From positions 38,080,389 through 38,144,388 of the forward strand of contig JAHLJT010004567.1 in NCBI GenBank assembly GCA_031308135.1: a DNA stretch of 64,000 nt. Reading direction: 5' to 3'. Positions 24,377 to 37,250 of the stretch are shown piece by piece (positions within the stretch are counted from its first letter, which is position 1; every line of letters begins with the position of its first letter). The position numbers and the translations under genes were made by a program. Source of the stretch: Acheta domesticus (lineage: Eukaryota > Arthropoda > Insecta > Orthoptera > Gryllidae). The notes beneath the pieces were generated by a model. It made no database searches, had not been told where the DNA came from, and saw only the letters and a list, made by a program, of their open reading frames with translations.

Positions 24377-27300
24377 GTATGCTTGTGATCAGAGTAGTAC
24401 GTTGCAATCTCACAAAATATAACATTCTTTATTTTACAAAATAACTCCATTCATCAAATTATTTTGCTGGTATACATTATTCCATTATTTAATACAATTT
24501 CACAAACTAAAAGAGCGATGTAATAGGCTTCGTTAACAAATTCAGAGAGAAATACTGATGTAACAATACAATCCTCTTTAAAATATTTATTTTTCCTTGT
24601 TGAGTTGTATTAGCATTGCAAGGTTTGAATTACAATTGATAGATACAATATTTTAACAGTAATGACAATGTCATTACAATATTAACTTAGTGTAATGCTG
24701 ATTTCGTGATCTCGTTTTATACCTGTTGGTATGCCTTGCCGATACATCAACGACGTACGTCAACGATTTTACAATACGAGGCATAAATGAAAATTATGTG
24801 TTAGCGATTTAGACGAGTGACAATGGATACATGAAATTACGAGTGACAGAGAATGCATCAAGTTTGGGTTCTATTTTAGTATCCCAAGAATCAGTAAAAA
24901 TATGAGAAGATTGATCTTTCCACGTAAGTTACACATATTCATCTCATTCTAAATAACGTAATTTGTGGTAATTTGAAAAATTGTAATTTTAATACTTGTG
25001 AAAGAAAACATTTGATATATAAGAAAATAATGTTCTGGATTAATCTCGAGGATGTATTTCTGAATCAACTAACCATCGATTTAATGATTTAGTAGCAATG
25101 CTAAAATGTACATCCAAAAGTCGGATTTTAACGTCCACTGCAGTAATTGAACGGCCATGGGATTAATGTGTTGTTCAGATGGTTCAATGATAAGAATCTA
25201 AATGCTTGTCAATGTAAAAGAAAATTCAAGAAAAACATATATTTCATATCTGAAGATCAATAAATAATTGCACATATGCGACAATACAAACACAGCATGT
25301 TCCGACCTTTCCTGCTAATTCATTCATTTCTTTCGTCGTTCAGGTCATCCATCGAAATGGACGGAACGGTCGGAGGGAGACAGGTAGGGACGAACGGACA
25401 GTCGGAGGGATGGAGGGTCGGACGGTCGGTCGGAGATGGGGCGGACGGACGGACGGACGGTCGGTCAGAAAGTGGGTAGGTCGGAGGGAGGGAGGGACGG
25501 ATGGTCGGAGGAAGGGTGGGACGGACGGGTGGTCGGTGGGAGGAAGGGAGGAACGGGCGGACGGGCGGACGGGCGGACGGGCGGGCACATTGAAACCAAC
25601 CCCTTGATGGATACAAGTATGTGATGTTTTAATAAAGGAAGATATGATGTTAATTAATTTTGACAGAAAGTTAAATAGTGGGATACTGTTTGTTATCAAC
25701 AACAAATTATTACGTGGATTCTAAAATGGATAAACAAATTTCTTACAGTGCTTATTGGCTGCTAAATTTAGTTTACCGTTCTAAGTAACCAAATAGAAAG
25801 GGCCAGAGTTGAACGTGGGTGAATCTCTCAATCATTAGTTCAAATATTTTACGTATTAAATTAAATTTTTATTTGATGAAATAATGTTCATAATTGTGTA
25901 AAATAATGGTCGTATTATGCTATTATCAATTTATAAGTAAAGAGAAGTTTGTATTAAGAAAACAACAAATGTCTTATTATGTTGAGATTTTGAAAAGTGT
26001 TAAGAATCTGAGATCTTTTGTTCCCCAAAAATTCCTTGCAGAGAAACTGATCAATCGTGCCAATGACACCTTTTTGCGAGCGCGCGATTCTCGAATATTG
26101 CGCCTGGATGCCGCGTCAGATAGCAGCACTATCTAGAGAATATGTAAACTGTGAGAATAGTGACTCACGGTTGACTTTCCATCTGCTTCGCTGCTCTATT
26201 GGTGAGAGCGTAAATTCAAATAACGCGCCGGGATGTAATTTTGCTCTGCATCGATATAACGAGCCATTCGGAAGAAATCGCATTTGTGGGTGCAGGCCAG
26301 GTGTTTTCTTGATGAACGAAATCCCAATAATGGAATTGTGAGTTGTAATATATAATGAATACAATTTGTACTCATAATTGGAATGAATTGAAAGTACTTT
26401 GCCACGGAGGGCAAAGATGTTCTGATTCTGAATTTCGAGCGATTGGTTATTAAAGGTGGACATGTGGGGCCGGGGAATGGGGCCATTCTCCTCTTCCAAG
26501 CGAACTTTCTTATAACTACTCAATTTTTTCAAAACAAGTAGGTACCGCGTATTCATTAAACAACAACCAAATCTCCAAATGAGTAGGCAATAACGAATAA
26601 GAGTTTGTTTGTTTGTTTTTCCCTCCAAATTAACAATTAAAACTGATGGTCCTACAGAATGGCACAGACTCTTGTACTAGTTACGTTTTCAATTTTTTTT
26701 AAGGGGGGGACTGGGTTAGGTTTTGAGTTTTGCACCACCAAATGTCCAAATTACATTTTTTCACTTTTTCTCAATTTCTTGGTTCCTTAATAGCAGAAAT
26801 GAAAAAAGATTTAAGAATATTATAAAAGAGTAACACCTTGTCCCATGTGGAAATTTTTGTTGAAAAATTTGGAGCCCGTTTTAAAGAAAGTGTTTGAGCA
26901 TTTCTTAAACTGTGCATTTTGAAGTTCATTTTTACCCACAACCTTTAAAGAAACTGCATTGGAAATCGTTTAAAGCACTTACACTCACAAAGCAAATATT
27001 GTATATAAATTACTTTGAAATAAATATAAACAGCGTGAAAAATATTGAAAAAAATACATTTGTATTTATGCCCTGTTTACTCCATTTAACACTATCCATT
27101 CAAAAAATTTAAAGAAAAGTTTGGAGCTGTTTTCGAGAAAATGGGTTTTCAGTGTTTCTAAAAATGCGGAATTTCGAGATCCTTTTCACAAATTTTTTGA
27201 GTTTTCGAGATACTTTATAAGGCATCATTTGAAGCATGTGTACTCATAAATGCAGTAATGTTAATATTAATGACAAGAGAGAGAAGTCAAACAATTACAA

Positions 27301-30300
27301 TTGTATAATTTTTAAAGAAACAAAAGAAAAAAGGATAATGGCACTTATGTTTTCCATTGCATTATATTTAGCACTTTCCCCACGAAAAGTTTAAAAAAAA
27401 AAATTGGAGCTGTTTTTGAGAAATTCTTGTTTTTTAATAATGCACATATTTTACTCATCATTGCCTGAGAATTAAAATTTTCAAAAAATATGTATGATAT
27501 TAAAGATAGACCTAATTATGGAGAACAAATTTCATTTGAAGGAAGAACCTCTATCTCCAATGAAGCTGAAGGAAGACGCCGAAAACATTTGAAATTTTGG
27601 CAAATTTGAAAATTCAGAGTTAACCGTGAAAATCACTCCTTATGTCATTTTTATAAGCGTACTTTGCTCTCTTGTTACAAAAATATTGAAAAAATAATTT
27701 GGAGCCATTGTTGAGAATTTTTTGAAAATAATGTTTTTCAAAATCTCAGAGCTTCAAGTTGAGCCTCATTGACCAGGGAATATCCATTTTGGAAAAAGTC
27801 CTATGAGTAATTTAGGTGCTAGTGTTGTTCACAGATGGACAAACAGTTTAAAAAAAACCCTTTTGGTATCAGGGGCATATTTCCATTGAAATCTCAAAAT
27901 CAATTTTCCGCAGCATTACATAACTTTCTGAATACTATGTATAATATTACTCCTTATATATGTACGTACATGAGAAAGTATAACTATTATTTAAAAAATA
28001 TGTTTTGGGTAGATTGGAACTGAATTTGTGCACCATCTCCTAAAATACTCTGTGAGACAGCCCTTGGCTCCAGCTGGTCATGATACACCACAAGGTTGTC
28101 TTTGTGAATGTGATGTACTGGTCTCATTTTATTGGGATTTAACAACTGGCACATTGAACTTTCACTTTTTATTATGAATGGGGGAGATTTTGTAATTGCC
28201 ACTTCCTTTTCACCATGTTGAGTGGAATGTAAATTTACACAATTTCCAGAATGATTTCAATAAAATTCTTAGTAAGTCTAATAAAAATAATCTACATTTT
28301 ACTCCACACGTAGGAATGATCCTAGTAATTGTCTGGATGTTGACATTAAGTTGAAACTTGGCGGTGAGAGTAAAGTTATATGTGCATTGGATTCTTCTAA
28401 GGTCTTAAGATTAACTTACCCAGGTCATTTGTGAAGCATGTCAGGAGATCTCAGGTAGCCTATTCAAAAAATTCATCATGTCTTCTTTTCCAATGCCCTA
28501 CCAAAACTATGGCACGAGTATACTTTTCTTTAATAACCCATTTTCAATTATAATGACAAAACATTTTTAAGGATCAACACAATTAAATGACTTTGTAATG
28601 AATGGTGTGGTGGTTTGCCTTTAACTTCTCTGAAACATCAGTATGTATTGTAATTCTCAGTCCGTTTCCTACCAGTGATTTTTAAAGGAAAAGTTAGTGA
28701 TATCACTGATTTGTTTTGGTGAAATTAAACAAATAGGCAAACAAACAAAGGCTATAGTAAATCAACATGGTTGTATATTACAATAGTGGAGCTTAAGTGT
28801 ATTTTATTTCTCCATTTCTGCTATATAGCCTAAACCAAAATTTATTTCATTGCTCTTGATTGCAAAGAACATTTTGTCTCATGATTTAACAAGTTTTAAA
28901 TTCGCAGTTGATAATTTTATTTATGTGCTATTACATTTTATAAACTAGTGAATTGTTTGTCTCATGAATAACAGTTTTGTTAAAACAATGAAAGATATAT
29001 TCTGTTTGAGCAGCCTCTCAACATTTTCACTTTGTTTTGTGGATACTATGTGGACACTGAAATGGATAAACTAAAGTATGGCACTTGAGAGTAAGAACAT
29101 TTAATTCTTTTGTGAGAAATAAGCTCAGCTGCTATCATCATTCCTGGGTCAATTTTTTTCTATTAATTAAATATTTTACTCTCTTTATCATTGTCATCTT
29201 CCAGGATTAAACAAAGAATTTTGTTCTGATCTCAACTATTTTAACATTGGAATTAAAATTGATCACTCCAACTTTTCCTCATGTGTCCCGCATTTCTTCT
29301 TCCTTCAGATGTATAGTTGAAAAGTTGTTTTGGAAACCAGCAGTCCTCTATTCTAACAAGTTCTTCCAATCAGTTTACTAAATATATTTTGATTTTATCT
29401 AGAATTCTAGAGGTATTTACTTCCTCACTTACAGCATCATTTGTTTTTTGATCTTGAAGAGTGTGACCTGCCACATGTGTGAGAAATTTGATTTGAGCAG
29501 CATCAATTCAGCTGATTTGATTTTTAGTCAGAGTCCAGTTCTCAGATCCATAATGGAGTGTAGAGATAATCTTTACTTTAGAGTATTATTGTGTTACTTT
29601 GCTTCATACATTTTACTCTCTTACTAATTATCAATTACCATGTTTTCTTCTTTTTCATGCAACAAATATTACACTTATAAAGATTGCAATTATTAACCAA
29701 AACTAAGTACCATACTGCACTTCTTATTGTTTTTTATTGATTTATTGAAATATTGTTATATTGACCTGTAGTCCAATTTTATTGGCATTTATTTTCTTTC
29801 TTCTTCTTCTTCTTCTTCAGATTTTAGGGATATCTGAATGTCAACTAAGAATAAATAAAATGGTTGAAGATGCCAAGAGGGAAGCAAATATTCCTTTGAA
29901 TTCTCCTCTTACAGCATTAGTAAGTTGAAAAACATCAATTGAAAATGCATTAATTGAAAGTGAAAATTAATTAATTAATTAATTTGAAATTTGTTCATAA
30001 CTTAATAAAATTGAAAATGAAACTGATAACATGATAATAAAAAAATGAATTGATAATTTATAAAATGTATACAAATCCAAAAACAGAGAGATTCAATTTT
30101 CTTGAAGAGAAAAATATTTTTTGAAGGCAGTTAGTTTTAGGGATGAATTGTTGATTATAAAAAAATATATATTTTTTTTAACTACTCACTTCACTTCACA
30201 TTATTTACAGGGTATGAGTTTGAGTGGCTGTGAACAAGAAGAAACCAACAACCAATTGAAAGATGGTTTGCAATCAAAGTACCCAAATCTGAGTAGTAAT

Positions 30301-33300
30301 TATGTAGTTTGCAGTGATACAGTAGGATCAATTGCTGCTGCTCATGAACATGGTACAATTTTTTCAAAACATTTGATTTTAAATTGTTTGTTATTGTTTT
30401 CTTATTTTTCTTTTTAATTTTGTCAGGTGGCATGGTTTTAATTGCTGGTACAGGCTCCAATGCATTACTTCTTAATCCAAACGGCACTGTGAAGCGTTGT
30501 GGTGGCTGGGGTCACATGCTTGGGGATGAAGGAGCAGGTAAATTCAAATTGTGAAAGCATAAATTGTATTGGAGTTGTCATTGATTAATTTTTGTATTTT
30601 AAAAGTTTTGAATAATAGACAATGAAAAAGAACTAGGAATATTTGAAGGCTTGATAGCATGCATTAGATGAAAGTTAAGTGAGAGTTTTTGCTTTATTTT
30701 AAATTGAAAAAAGAATGTTAAAAAAAGGGAAAATCAAATCAAAAATTGATGAGAGAGGGAGGGGACATAAAAAACTATATTATGAGAACTAAAAAGATTA
30801 ATGACTTGATGAAACTTTTGTTCTTTCATTTGTAGTGATATCCATTTTAATTTGTTTGGTTCACCCTAGATTGTCCAATTTTCCAAACTTTGGAATCATT
30901 TAAACATGTGAGAGTGCACTGACTTAGAAAGTATTTGAGTCAAGGTACATCTTGTAACAATGGCAGATGGTGAAGAGGGCAAAAAATCCATCTATAAAGA
31001 CAAAGTCACCTTATTAATGAAATTTTGTTTGTCTTAGTACTTAGTATCTAACTGAATAATAATAAAAGAATCTAATATTATCAAGACTTAAAAATCCTAC
31101 ATCTGGCAGATGAGTAGGTAGTTAAAACAAATTATTTTAATCTTAATAATAGTAATGTATGGAACAAGAGAGTAAAATATGATTTATTTCATTAGTGAGA
31201 AAGTTTAAAGCATGAAAGGAACTGAAGGGCCTAACTCTCTCTAAACTCCATTCTAGTGAATAAAATATACCATACTTCATTTTATTCATTACTGATGTTT
31301 ACACACTGTTTACTTTAGTGTTCTGAGTAGATTAAAATAATAAATATTATATTCAATGTAATAAAGCCCCTTGTAGTAGATAAAATTTCTCATATCTGTT
31401 GTAATAAAGGGTACTGCCAATTCAAAATAATACATATCATTTCATCATATAATACATCAGTTTGGATCATATAGAGTTCAAATTTATGTCAAACTGTTAC
31501 AAAAGTCGTTGGGCGAGATACAAATTTATTACACATGTCTGAAAGACCCTTATGTGCTCTTTATTAATTATACATTCACATTACTGCATTCTTGAATAAT
31601 AAACTAACTGGAACATAATGATCTCTTTTAGCCTTGCACCCCTGTAAAGATAAATAACTATTTTTAAACTAGAGAATAAATTCTTTGTTATATCACTAAG
31701 AATTAAGGAATAAAAAAGATTTTACATTAAATGGATTTGGAATGAACAAGGATAAAATGTTTTTCAATTGAAATCTCAATTTTTAATATAATTTTTGTAT
31801 ATCGCACAGAACATTGAAATTAGACAAAAAATAAATTGTGCTTTGTATTACTGAGGAGATTATAAGTTTATTAAAAAATTAATATCACTTAAGGAGGCTT
31901 AGAATATGATTATAATTATGATGTGATTTGGTTTAATAATATTCATTTGAAACATTATTTGGGTTAAGGAAAACTTAAGGAATTTTTAAAAATTCTAGAC
32001 ATATAGATTTTTTTCAGTATTCACTGGAAATCTGAAAAACAATTCTTTCAGGTTTTCATTGTTTCTAAAAAACACCACTGAACTGTTTTTTTTTATTATT
32101 ATTTATTTATTTTTACAATTTCCTTTGTTAATATTCAATTAAATTATTAATGAACTTGGAAATTCATATAATTTTACTTCTCTTTTAGAGGACCAACATT
32201 AAACCAAATATTATATTTTAAAAGATCAAGTTTTTTTGGCAATTTTTGTGATTTAATTCACTCTGGTGACATTTTCTGTTGGAAAATTGTCAGCTATTAA
32301 TATTAAATCAGGTACTTTTTGTTATAGCTTGGTGGATTTCTCAAAAAGCTGTGAAGATATATTTTGATGATGCTGATAATTATGTGAAAGCACCTTACAA
32401 TACGGATTGTGTATGGAAGGCTATTAAAGAACATTTCAGAGTTAAAGAACGGTAGGTTAAATATTTCTAACTTCACAACAAAAACATTTAGATTTATTAT
32501 GAAGTTCACCTTAAAAAATATTTCTCTTTGAGGAAACCATCTTGTACATAAAAAAATAAATCATTCTTTTTTGGTACAGGGATGAACTTTTGAAACATTG
32601 TTATTCTGATTTTGACAAGTCACATTTTGCTGGACTTTGCAAACTTCTAGCTGAGGGAGCAAAGAATGGAGATGCTCTTTGCTTGTGGCTTTTTTCTCAA
32701 GCTGGTCGTGCTCTGGCTGGTTTTGTGAGAGCACTAGTTCCTCATGCGCACAATGTAAGTATTACTGAATGCTTTTTAAAATACAGTATATATGTATGTG
32801 GGATTGAATTAAATAAAAAAAAACATTTCAAGCTGACAGTGATTTAATAACATGATAACATGCGAGAATACATCACAGAAATTAATTTAACATTATCTAT
32901 CAATTTTCTATTCCGGCCAACTCAGTCATTGGCCTTGGCAACCTCCTAATTACTCCAGCCCTGAAATTATTAATTCCCACAAGAACTCCAATTACATGTT
33001 CTTTTTGATCAAGTTAACAGAAGTTGCTGGACAACTTTCTGTAATATATCATAATTTTGTTCCCATGGTTGTTCCCATGCTATTTATTTCGTAAGTATAG
33101 TTATATTCCTTGTTATATTTCAGTATTATTTGTAATTAAATTTACTATTTACCAACTTAATAAACCATTTTATTTACAATTTGTTGTCTAAATGTAACAC
33201 AATTTCATACTTTTTACTCTAACATTGTGAACTGTTGCAATTTATCTTCAGTTTTGTACTAAAAGTTTAATATTTTAATTTCAGAGCTTGTTTCCTGATC

Positions 33301-33575
33301 TTGGAGGTCTTCCAGTCGTGTGTGTTGGGTCTGTGTGGCTCAGTTGGGAATTCTTAAAACCAGGTTTTATTAAACATCTCCAAGAACCCCCAAGGAATAA
33401 TGAAAAACCTATTGAAGAACTCTCCTTACTTCGGCTAACAACAAGTATGGCTGTTGGTGCTACTTACTTAGCAGCAAAATCTGTGAATTACAATTTGCCT
33501 CGAAATTACCAAAACAATTATACAGTATTCTTTCATTACAAACGTAATGAAATAAATGGTGGTTTAATAGACTAA
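24292..33575 (+). CDS. NAGK: N-acetyl-D-glucosamine kinase (NAGK), seven visible exons
   Basis: Cytosolic enzyme that phosphorylates N-acetylglucosamine salvaged from glycan and chitin breakdown, giving GlcNAc-6-phosphate. It belongs to the BadF/BadG ATPase branch of the sugar kinase/Hsp70/actin fold. Coding exons: 24292-24376, 29821-29919, 30211-30352, 30427-30537, 32328-32451, 32580-32754 and 33285-33575, all with GT donors and AG acceptors and a continuous frame. The visible exons encode about 341 residues, against 344 for the whole human protein. Diagnostic motifs in order: phosphate-binding 'GATHSK', 'GPGTNHW', '[10 protein letters not shown]', 'AGTGSNALL', '[12 protein letters not shown]', '[10 protein letters not shown]' and C-terminal '[14 protein letters not shown]'. 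Only the N-terminal ~10 residues (a very short first exon with the start codon) were not found. No frame break is seen, so the gene looks functional. Confidence 0.93.
25358..25588 (+). repeat. G-rich GGACGG/GGTCGG tract
   Basis: About 230 bp made almost entirely of imperfect 4-bp units such as 'ggac', 'ggtc' and 'ggga', with the C-rich complement on the other strand. Many closely spaced G pairs and triplets could support four-stranded G structures. Open frames on both strands (Gly/Arg-rich and Pro/Arg-rich) follow from the repeat and are not genes. Confidence 0.85.
26648..26683 (+). repeat. Conserved ~40-bp motif, copy 2
   Basis: Contains 'cctacagaatggcacagact' followed by 'cttgtactagtta'. 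It matches 56290-56331 on the same strand and 985-1009 and 37799-37838 on the opposite strand. It lies about 90 bp before the dispersed-repeat copy that starts near 26740. Confidence 0.65.
26740..28020 (+). repeat. Dispersed repeat family, copy 2
   Basis: Built of degenerate sub-repeats spaced about 265-300 bp apart, each with a 'gagccgtttt..gagaaaatg' block, a 'gaagctcattttcaca'-like block and a T-rich run. It ends in a more conserved 3' part: 'ggaagacgccgaaaac', 'gggaatatccattttgga', then 'gcagcattacataactttc' and 'tacgtacatgagaaagta'. The same order occurs at 57890-59240, and the complement at 1-720. There is no coding potential. It may be a non-autonomous element or a dispersed satellite-like repeat. 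Confidence 0.7.
29821..29919 (+). CDS. NAGK: NAGK coding exon 3
   Basis: 33 codons with the conserved 'INKMVEDAK' helix (mammalian 'INEMV'). Acceptor after a CTT-rich tract, donor 'A|gtaagt'. Phase 0 at its 3' boundary. Confidence 0.92.
30211..30352 (+). CDS. NAGK: NAGK coding exon 4
   Basis: Encodes '[11 protein letters not shown]', corresponding to the family 'LGLSLSGGDQE' segment, and '[15 protein letters not shown]' with the conserved catalytic-site Asp. In mammals the residue after LSLS-G is Gly; here it is Cys. Ends in phase 1 with the Gly codon split across the intron. Confidence 0.93.
30427..30537 (+). CDS. NAGK: NAGK coding exon 5
   Basis: Carries the second nucleotide-binding motif '[17 protein letters not shown]' and the invariant '[12 protein letters not shown]'. 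Preceded by a 74-bp intron, the shortest of the gene. The Ala codon is split across the 3' intron. Confidence 0.94.
30538..32327 (+). other. NAGK intron, 1.8 kb
   Basis: Uniformly AT-rich intron with no recognisable repeat or open frame of note. Confidence 0.8.
32328..32451 (+). CDS. NAGK: NAGK coding exon 6
   Basis: Encodes '[18 protein letters not shown]', matching the mammalian 'AYWIAHQAVKIVFDSIDN' segment, and the following helix. Donor 'CG|gtaggt', frame continuous with the next exon through 'ERDELL'. Confidence 0.93.
32580..32754 (+). CDS. NAGK: NAGK coding exon 7
   Basis: Encodes '[20 protein letters not shown]', the counterpart of mammalian 'YRDFDKCRFAGFC..IAEGA', then the '[17 protein letters not shown]' helix of the dimer region. 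Donor 'AAT|gtaagt'. Confidence 0.94.
33285..33575 (+). CDS. NAGK: NAGK coding exon 8 and stop
   Basis: The last exon runs from '[21 protein letters not shown]' (a family signature with Gly-Ser-Val-Trp) through '[20 protein letters not shown]' to a TAA stop at 33573-33575. A possible polyadenylation signal AATAAA sits 8 bases after the stop (33583-33588), which is unusually close; later candidates exist near 34270-34290. Confidence 0.93.
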   Translation, partial: SLFPDLGGLPVVCVGSVWLSWEFLKPGFIKHLQEPPRNNEKPIEELSLLRLTTSMAVGATYLAAKSVNYNLPRNYQNNYTVFFHYKRNEINGGLID

Positions 33576-35330
33576 AACTATTAATAAACATGAATGAAGA
33601 CTATGGAAGTAGAGTAGGTACTTTTTCTACTGTATTTACTTGACAGCATATGCTGGTTGCTATTTACAGTTGTATATGTAGATAACAATACTTTTTTTTT
33701 CACATTCAAGTGTTTTTCTAGACAATGAAACATCTCAAGTTCCCGAAAACTGTATATAGAGAGAAGAAAAACACTTTTTCATATTTACTCTTCCTGATGC
33801 TTAAAAACAGTGAATATGTATGAAAAATATGTGAATGCGAGTGTAAGTGGTTTGTCAGAAGAGTGTCAGTTCAGTAAATTTAATTTCTACAAATTTTGGT
33901 TTTGCCTATCACAATTAGAGAAGAATTTACTCAATAGAAGGTATTCTTTGCCCAATGAGTCTCACCTAAAATGTCTAAATGCTGCATAAAATTAAAAAAA
34001 AAAAAAAGAGGTAACCATGTTGTTACAACAATAATTCTGAAATCACTAGTTTATGTGCAGTACAATTTCTTCTATGACAAGGATCCAATCAAGTGTACTG
34101 ATTAAGTACATATTCATTTACTAGTTTATACAAAAATACTCGTTGTAAAGAAAAGAAGGTATTGAATGTGTCATTTTCATGTTCATGATATTCTTTTATT
34201 GTAGATTATTATCATTAACCTAATAATACCAACAGATTAAAGACAATTTTTCTCCTCCACTTGTATTGGAGAATAAACAAAAACAATAAAACATAATACC
34301 TTATTAAAGTGTAAAATAGGATTTGAAAGTTCAAGACATACAATAATAAACATATTACAAGAAATAGATTATAATAACCTCAGTGATACATACTTCTGAT
34401 AACAACAACAACAAAGCTGGAACAAGTACCAAACAATCAGTACATTGTAAACAGTTAATTCATATTTAGTACATTTGTCCACCTGAAAGAAATATTCAGC
34501 AACATGTTGTCTGATTATTATTATTAATAATAATTTAATGATTCATTACTCTATAAACATGTCAATTTTGCATACTGTTTCAAATTTCAATTTCCTTCTA
34601 AATTGCTTTATGGTCATTTAACTTTTGCTTTTTATTCTGGAATTGTGTTGCAAAATTAATGTTCAGAGTGAATTAGTGGACATAAAAAATATAAGTGAAT
34701 TATATTGTCAACTCTTAAAATGATGGAGTAAAATGGAAGCAAAATATGAAATTAATGGGAAAAAATTGTTTGAATTTTTTAATGTGAAGGTCATCTACAA
34801 ATTTAAATGAAGACTAATAAAGTATTTTTATTATTATTAATCTAAAATTGCACCAGTTTGATCCAATTTTAATACAACTAAATTTTTTATTATCAAAATA
34901 TTTTTTACTTGGGTGAAGGTATGTTTTGCAAAATAAATAATCCAAGGAATATAGATTACCAGAATTGTAAAAATAAAAGGGATTACTTTTAAGTGTAGAA
35001 ATAAACATATCAAAGATTGCTCAGTTTTAGGTTGTAAATATGCTTTGTGCTAGAAAATTACTTTTATTGACTGTTTATTAAATTCTGTCCTGTCTTGTTA
35101 TAATGTATTTTCCCTCTAGTCATTCTAATGTATTTATTCCACATTTGAGAAATAATTAAAATGAAGACATATCAATAATTATATTATTGTCTGTTACTAT
35201 TCATGATTATGGAATTGCTGAGTTTGCAGTTCTGAACATTGAAATATAATTTCTTCTGCATTTTGGTTGTTGTTGTTATAGTTTTTTTTTTTATGAAATT
35301 AGTTCTAATTAACTTTTTTTTAAAGAAAAC
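33576..35330. other. NAGK 3' untranslated and downstream flank
   Basis: AT-rich sequence with no gene. The 3' UTR length is not resolved. Candidate AATAAA signals are at 33583 and near 34272-34290. Confidence 0.5.
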
Positions 35331-35337
35331 AATGCTA

Positions 35338-35595
35338 CAGGTGCAGATCCATGGGGAGTGAAGTGAGGTAAATTTCCCCCTCCCAAAATTTTTAGTAGCT
35401 AATAATTTTAACTTGTCACAACACTTTCAAGGAACAATATTTTCATATAAACATTAAAACGAATAAAATTATATTGCAACATGAACTGAGTTTAGCCTGC
35501 GTCATTCTACATAATCTGTAATAAGACACATTCAACCAAAACATTTTGAATAAAAAAATTTCCCCTCCCAAAATTCATCTCTGGATCTGCCCCTG
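35338..35595. mobile_element. hAT-type MITE, 258 bp
   Basis: The left end 'caggtgcagatcca' and the right end, complemented, 'caggggcagatcca' form a short TIR starting CAG. Inside both ends lies a 'ccctcccaaaatt' block. A direct repeat 'aatgcta' flanks it (35331-35337 and 35596-35602), fitting the 8-bp hAT target duplication with one changed base. Its ends resemble those of the larger hAT at 39597-42690 ('caggcgcggatcc'). Confidence 0.75.
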
Positions 35596-35602
35596 AATGC
35601 TA

Positions 35603-37105
35603 TAATTAGTGAACAAATGTTTTCTTATTAATTTGGTACAATTTGAATTAGCCGGAAGATTATGATTACACTATTAATTAGTTTTTCGTATTGAGATATA
35701 TATTCTTCAATAAGGTGTTTTCAAAATACTCTTTCCTCATATTAATTTATCTGTAATGAATGCTATGTGAGTTTAGTTAATATCAATTGGCTGATCTGCA
35801 AAAGGCTCAATGAGTGAAAATTAGTGAAATTTAAATGAGTGAATGAAATACCAATAATACTTTTTAAATTAGCAAAATATAAAAATGTACAATGAAAATC
35901 TTTTGTATGTTAAAACAGTCTGCTTTAGAAATAATATATGTGGAGATACAACTTGAACTTGCACAATAGAAAAATTGTTTCTTGAACTTTAATTTTATAA
36001 AAGTATTTTGATGAAATATCATTAAATTGTTCAACTTTGTGAGGTGGGTCTTTTAACAGAATGCACATGTAGTTATAAAACATTTATGTGAAGTGTTCAT
36101 ATCTAAAGGAAAAAGATGTTTTCTATTTTATTTCTTTTCTGTGCACTGTGGAATCTGTATCACTTTCTTGGTTTTGTAGAACAATGGATAAAAATCATTT
36201 GAATGTATACACAATTCATGTTAGAAAATATTATTGTATTTTTTGCCCCGGTTTGGTGTTAATCTATTTTGTGATATACCTCCTTTCTCCTAGTTATCAA
36301 AAATATTACTGGAACAAACAATTCAAACATGACATATTTTCTTAAGAATTATTGGCAGCAGGATCAACTATATTATCAACATTAACATTAGTATTATCAT
36401 TACTAGGGAGTGGATTTCTATGATTTTGCATATTTTTCTTCATTGTTTCTAGGCATAGCTAAGAGTAATTTCTTGACATTTGATTATAATTGGATGCTTT
36501 GTAGATTAATTTGTTGGTGCATATTTGTGCATGTTTTATCAATTTTTCCTGTTGGGGCATATTCGTGTAATTATGGCAGCATATTTTGCATATTTCATTA
36601 AAATAGAGAAAATGTTTTGTATTTTCATAGAATCTATTTGTGACCATTCATTGTTAGCAAAGCTTGTCACATTTTCTTTTCTCTAGATGATAAAATACTT
36701 GTGCAAATGTAGGATATTTCTTGATACATTTTTTAAAAAAGGTAGAAAAAAGTGAAAGAAGGCCTACATTGTAGGTACTTTACTCAAGTATACATTTACT
36801 TCATTGATTTCTCCTGAGTAGTAAGTTAGGTTATATTATGTTTGCACAAAATTTTTTTTTTTTCATTCCAAGCATGCTTCTCCTGAATTTTATCAAGAAA
36901 GGTTTATACAGAAAATGAAATATTGTTAAATTTAATTGTATATTTAAGGGCATATTTAAGAATTTTTCGGTCATAAATGCATATTAAACTGCATATCTGA
37001 GAATTTTTGGATCATAAATGCATATTTTAAAAAGCATATTTCAACATTTTTAGGGCATAAAAATTCACCCCCTAATCATTACAAGTACTGGTACTAGAAT
37101 TTGTT
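35603..37105. other. Intergenic, with short repeated 'gcatattt' block
   Basis: AT-rich and non-coding. At 36947-37075 a motif like 'cataaatgcatatt' recurs about every 55 bp, three times, which resembles the sub-terminal repeats of hAT elements and leads into the hAT-like end at 37112. Confidence 0.45.
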
Positions 37106-37111
37106 CTAGTA

Positions 37112-37250
37112 GAGGGGTGTCCAACTTGCAAGGCCTCAAGGGCCTTATCTAAAACCTTTAAGATAACCAGGTTAAAATAACCATTGCGGGACATATTTTC
37201 ATTACTCGGGCCAGAGGCAGGATTTCGAATCTTTCATTGGGGGGGGGGGC
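37112..37250. mobile_element. Isolated hAT-like element ends
   Basis: 'aggggtgtccaacttgcaag' at about 37113 resembles Charlie-type hAT termini (CAGxGGTGTCCAAC..). 'cagaggcaggatttcgaa' at about 37202, followed by a G-run, resembles the CAGGxGCxGAT termini of the hATs at 35338 and 39597. Partner ends were not found, so these are probably fragments. Confidence 0.4.

Larger units (their letters stand above)
24377..29820 (+). other. NAGK intron, 5.4 kb, repeat-bearing
   Basis: The longest visible intron of the gene. It contains the G-rich tract at 25358-25588, a conserved-motif copy at 26648-26683 and a full copy of the dispersed repeat at 26740-28020. Several short open frames inside (for example 26057-26341 and 26116-26628) overlap each other on opposite strands and look incidental. 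A CTT repeat forms the polypyrimidine tract before the acceptor at 29820. Confidence 0.75.

Noticed and set aside
25320..25705. Pro/Arg- and Gly/Arg-rich open frames
   Set aside because: Produced by the G-rich 4-bp repeat; open on both strands simultaneously.
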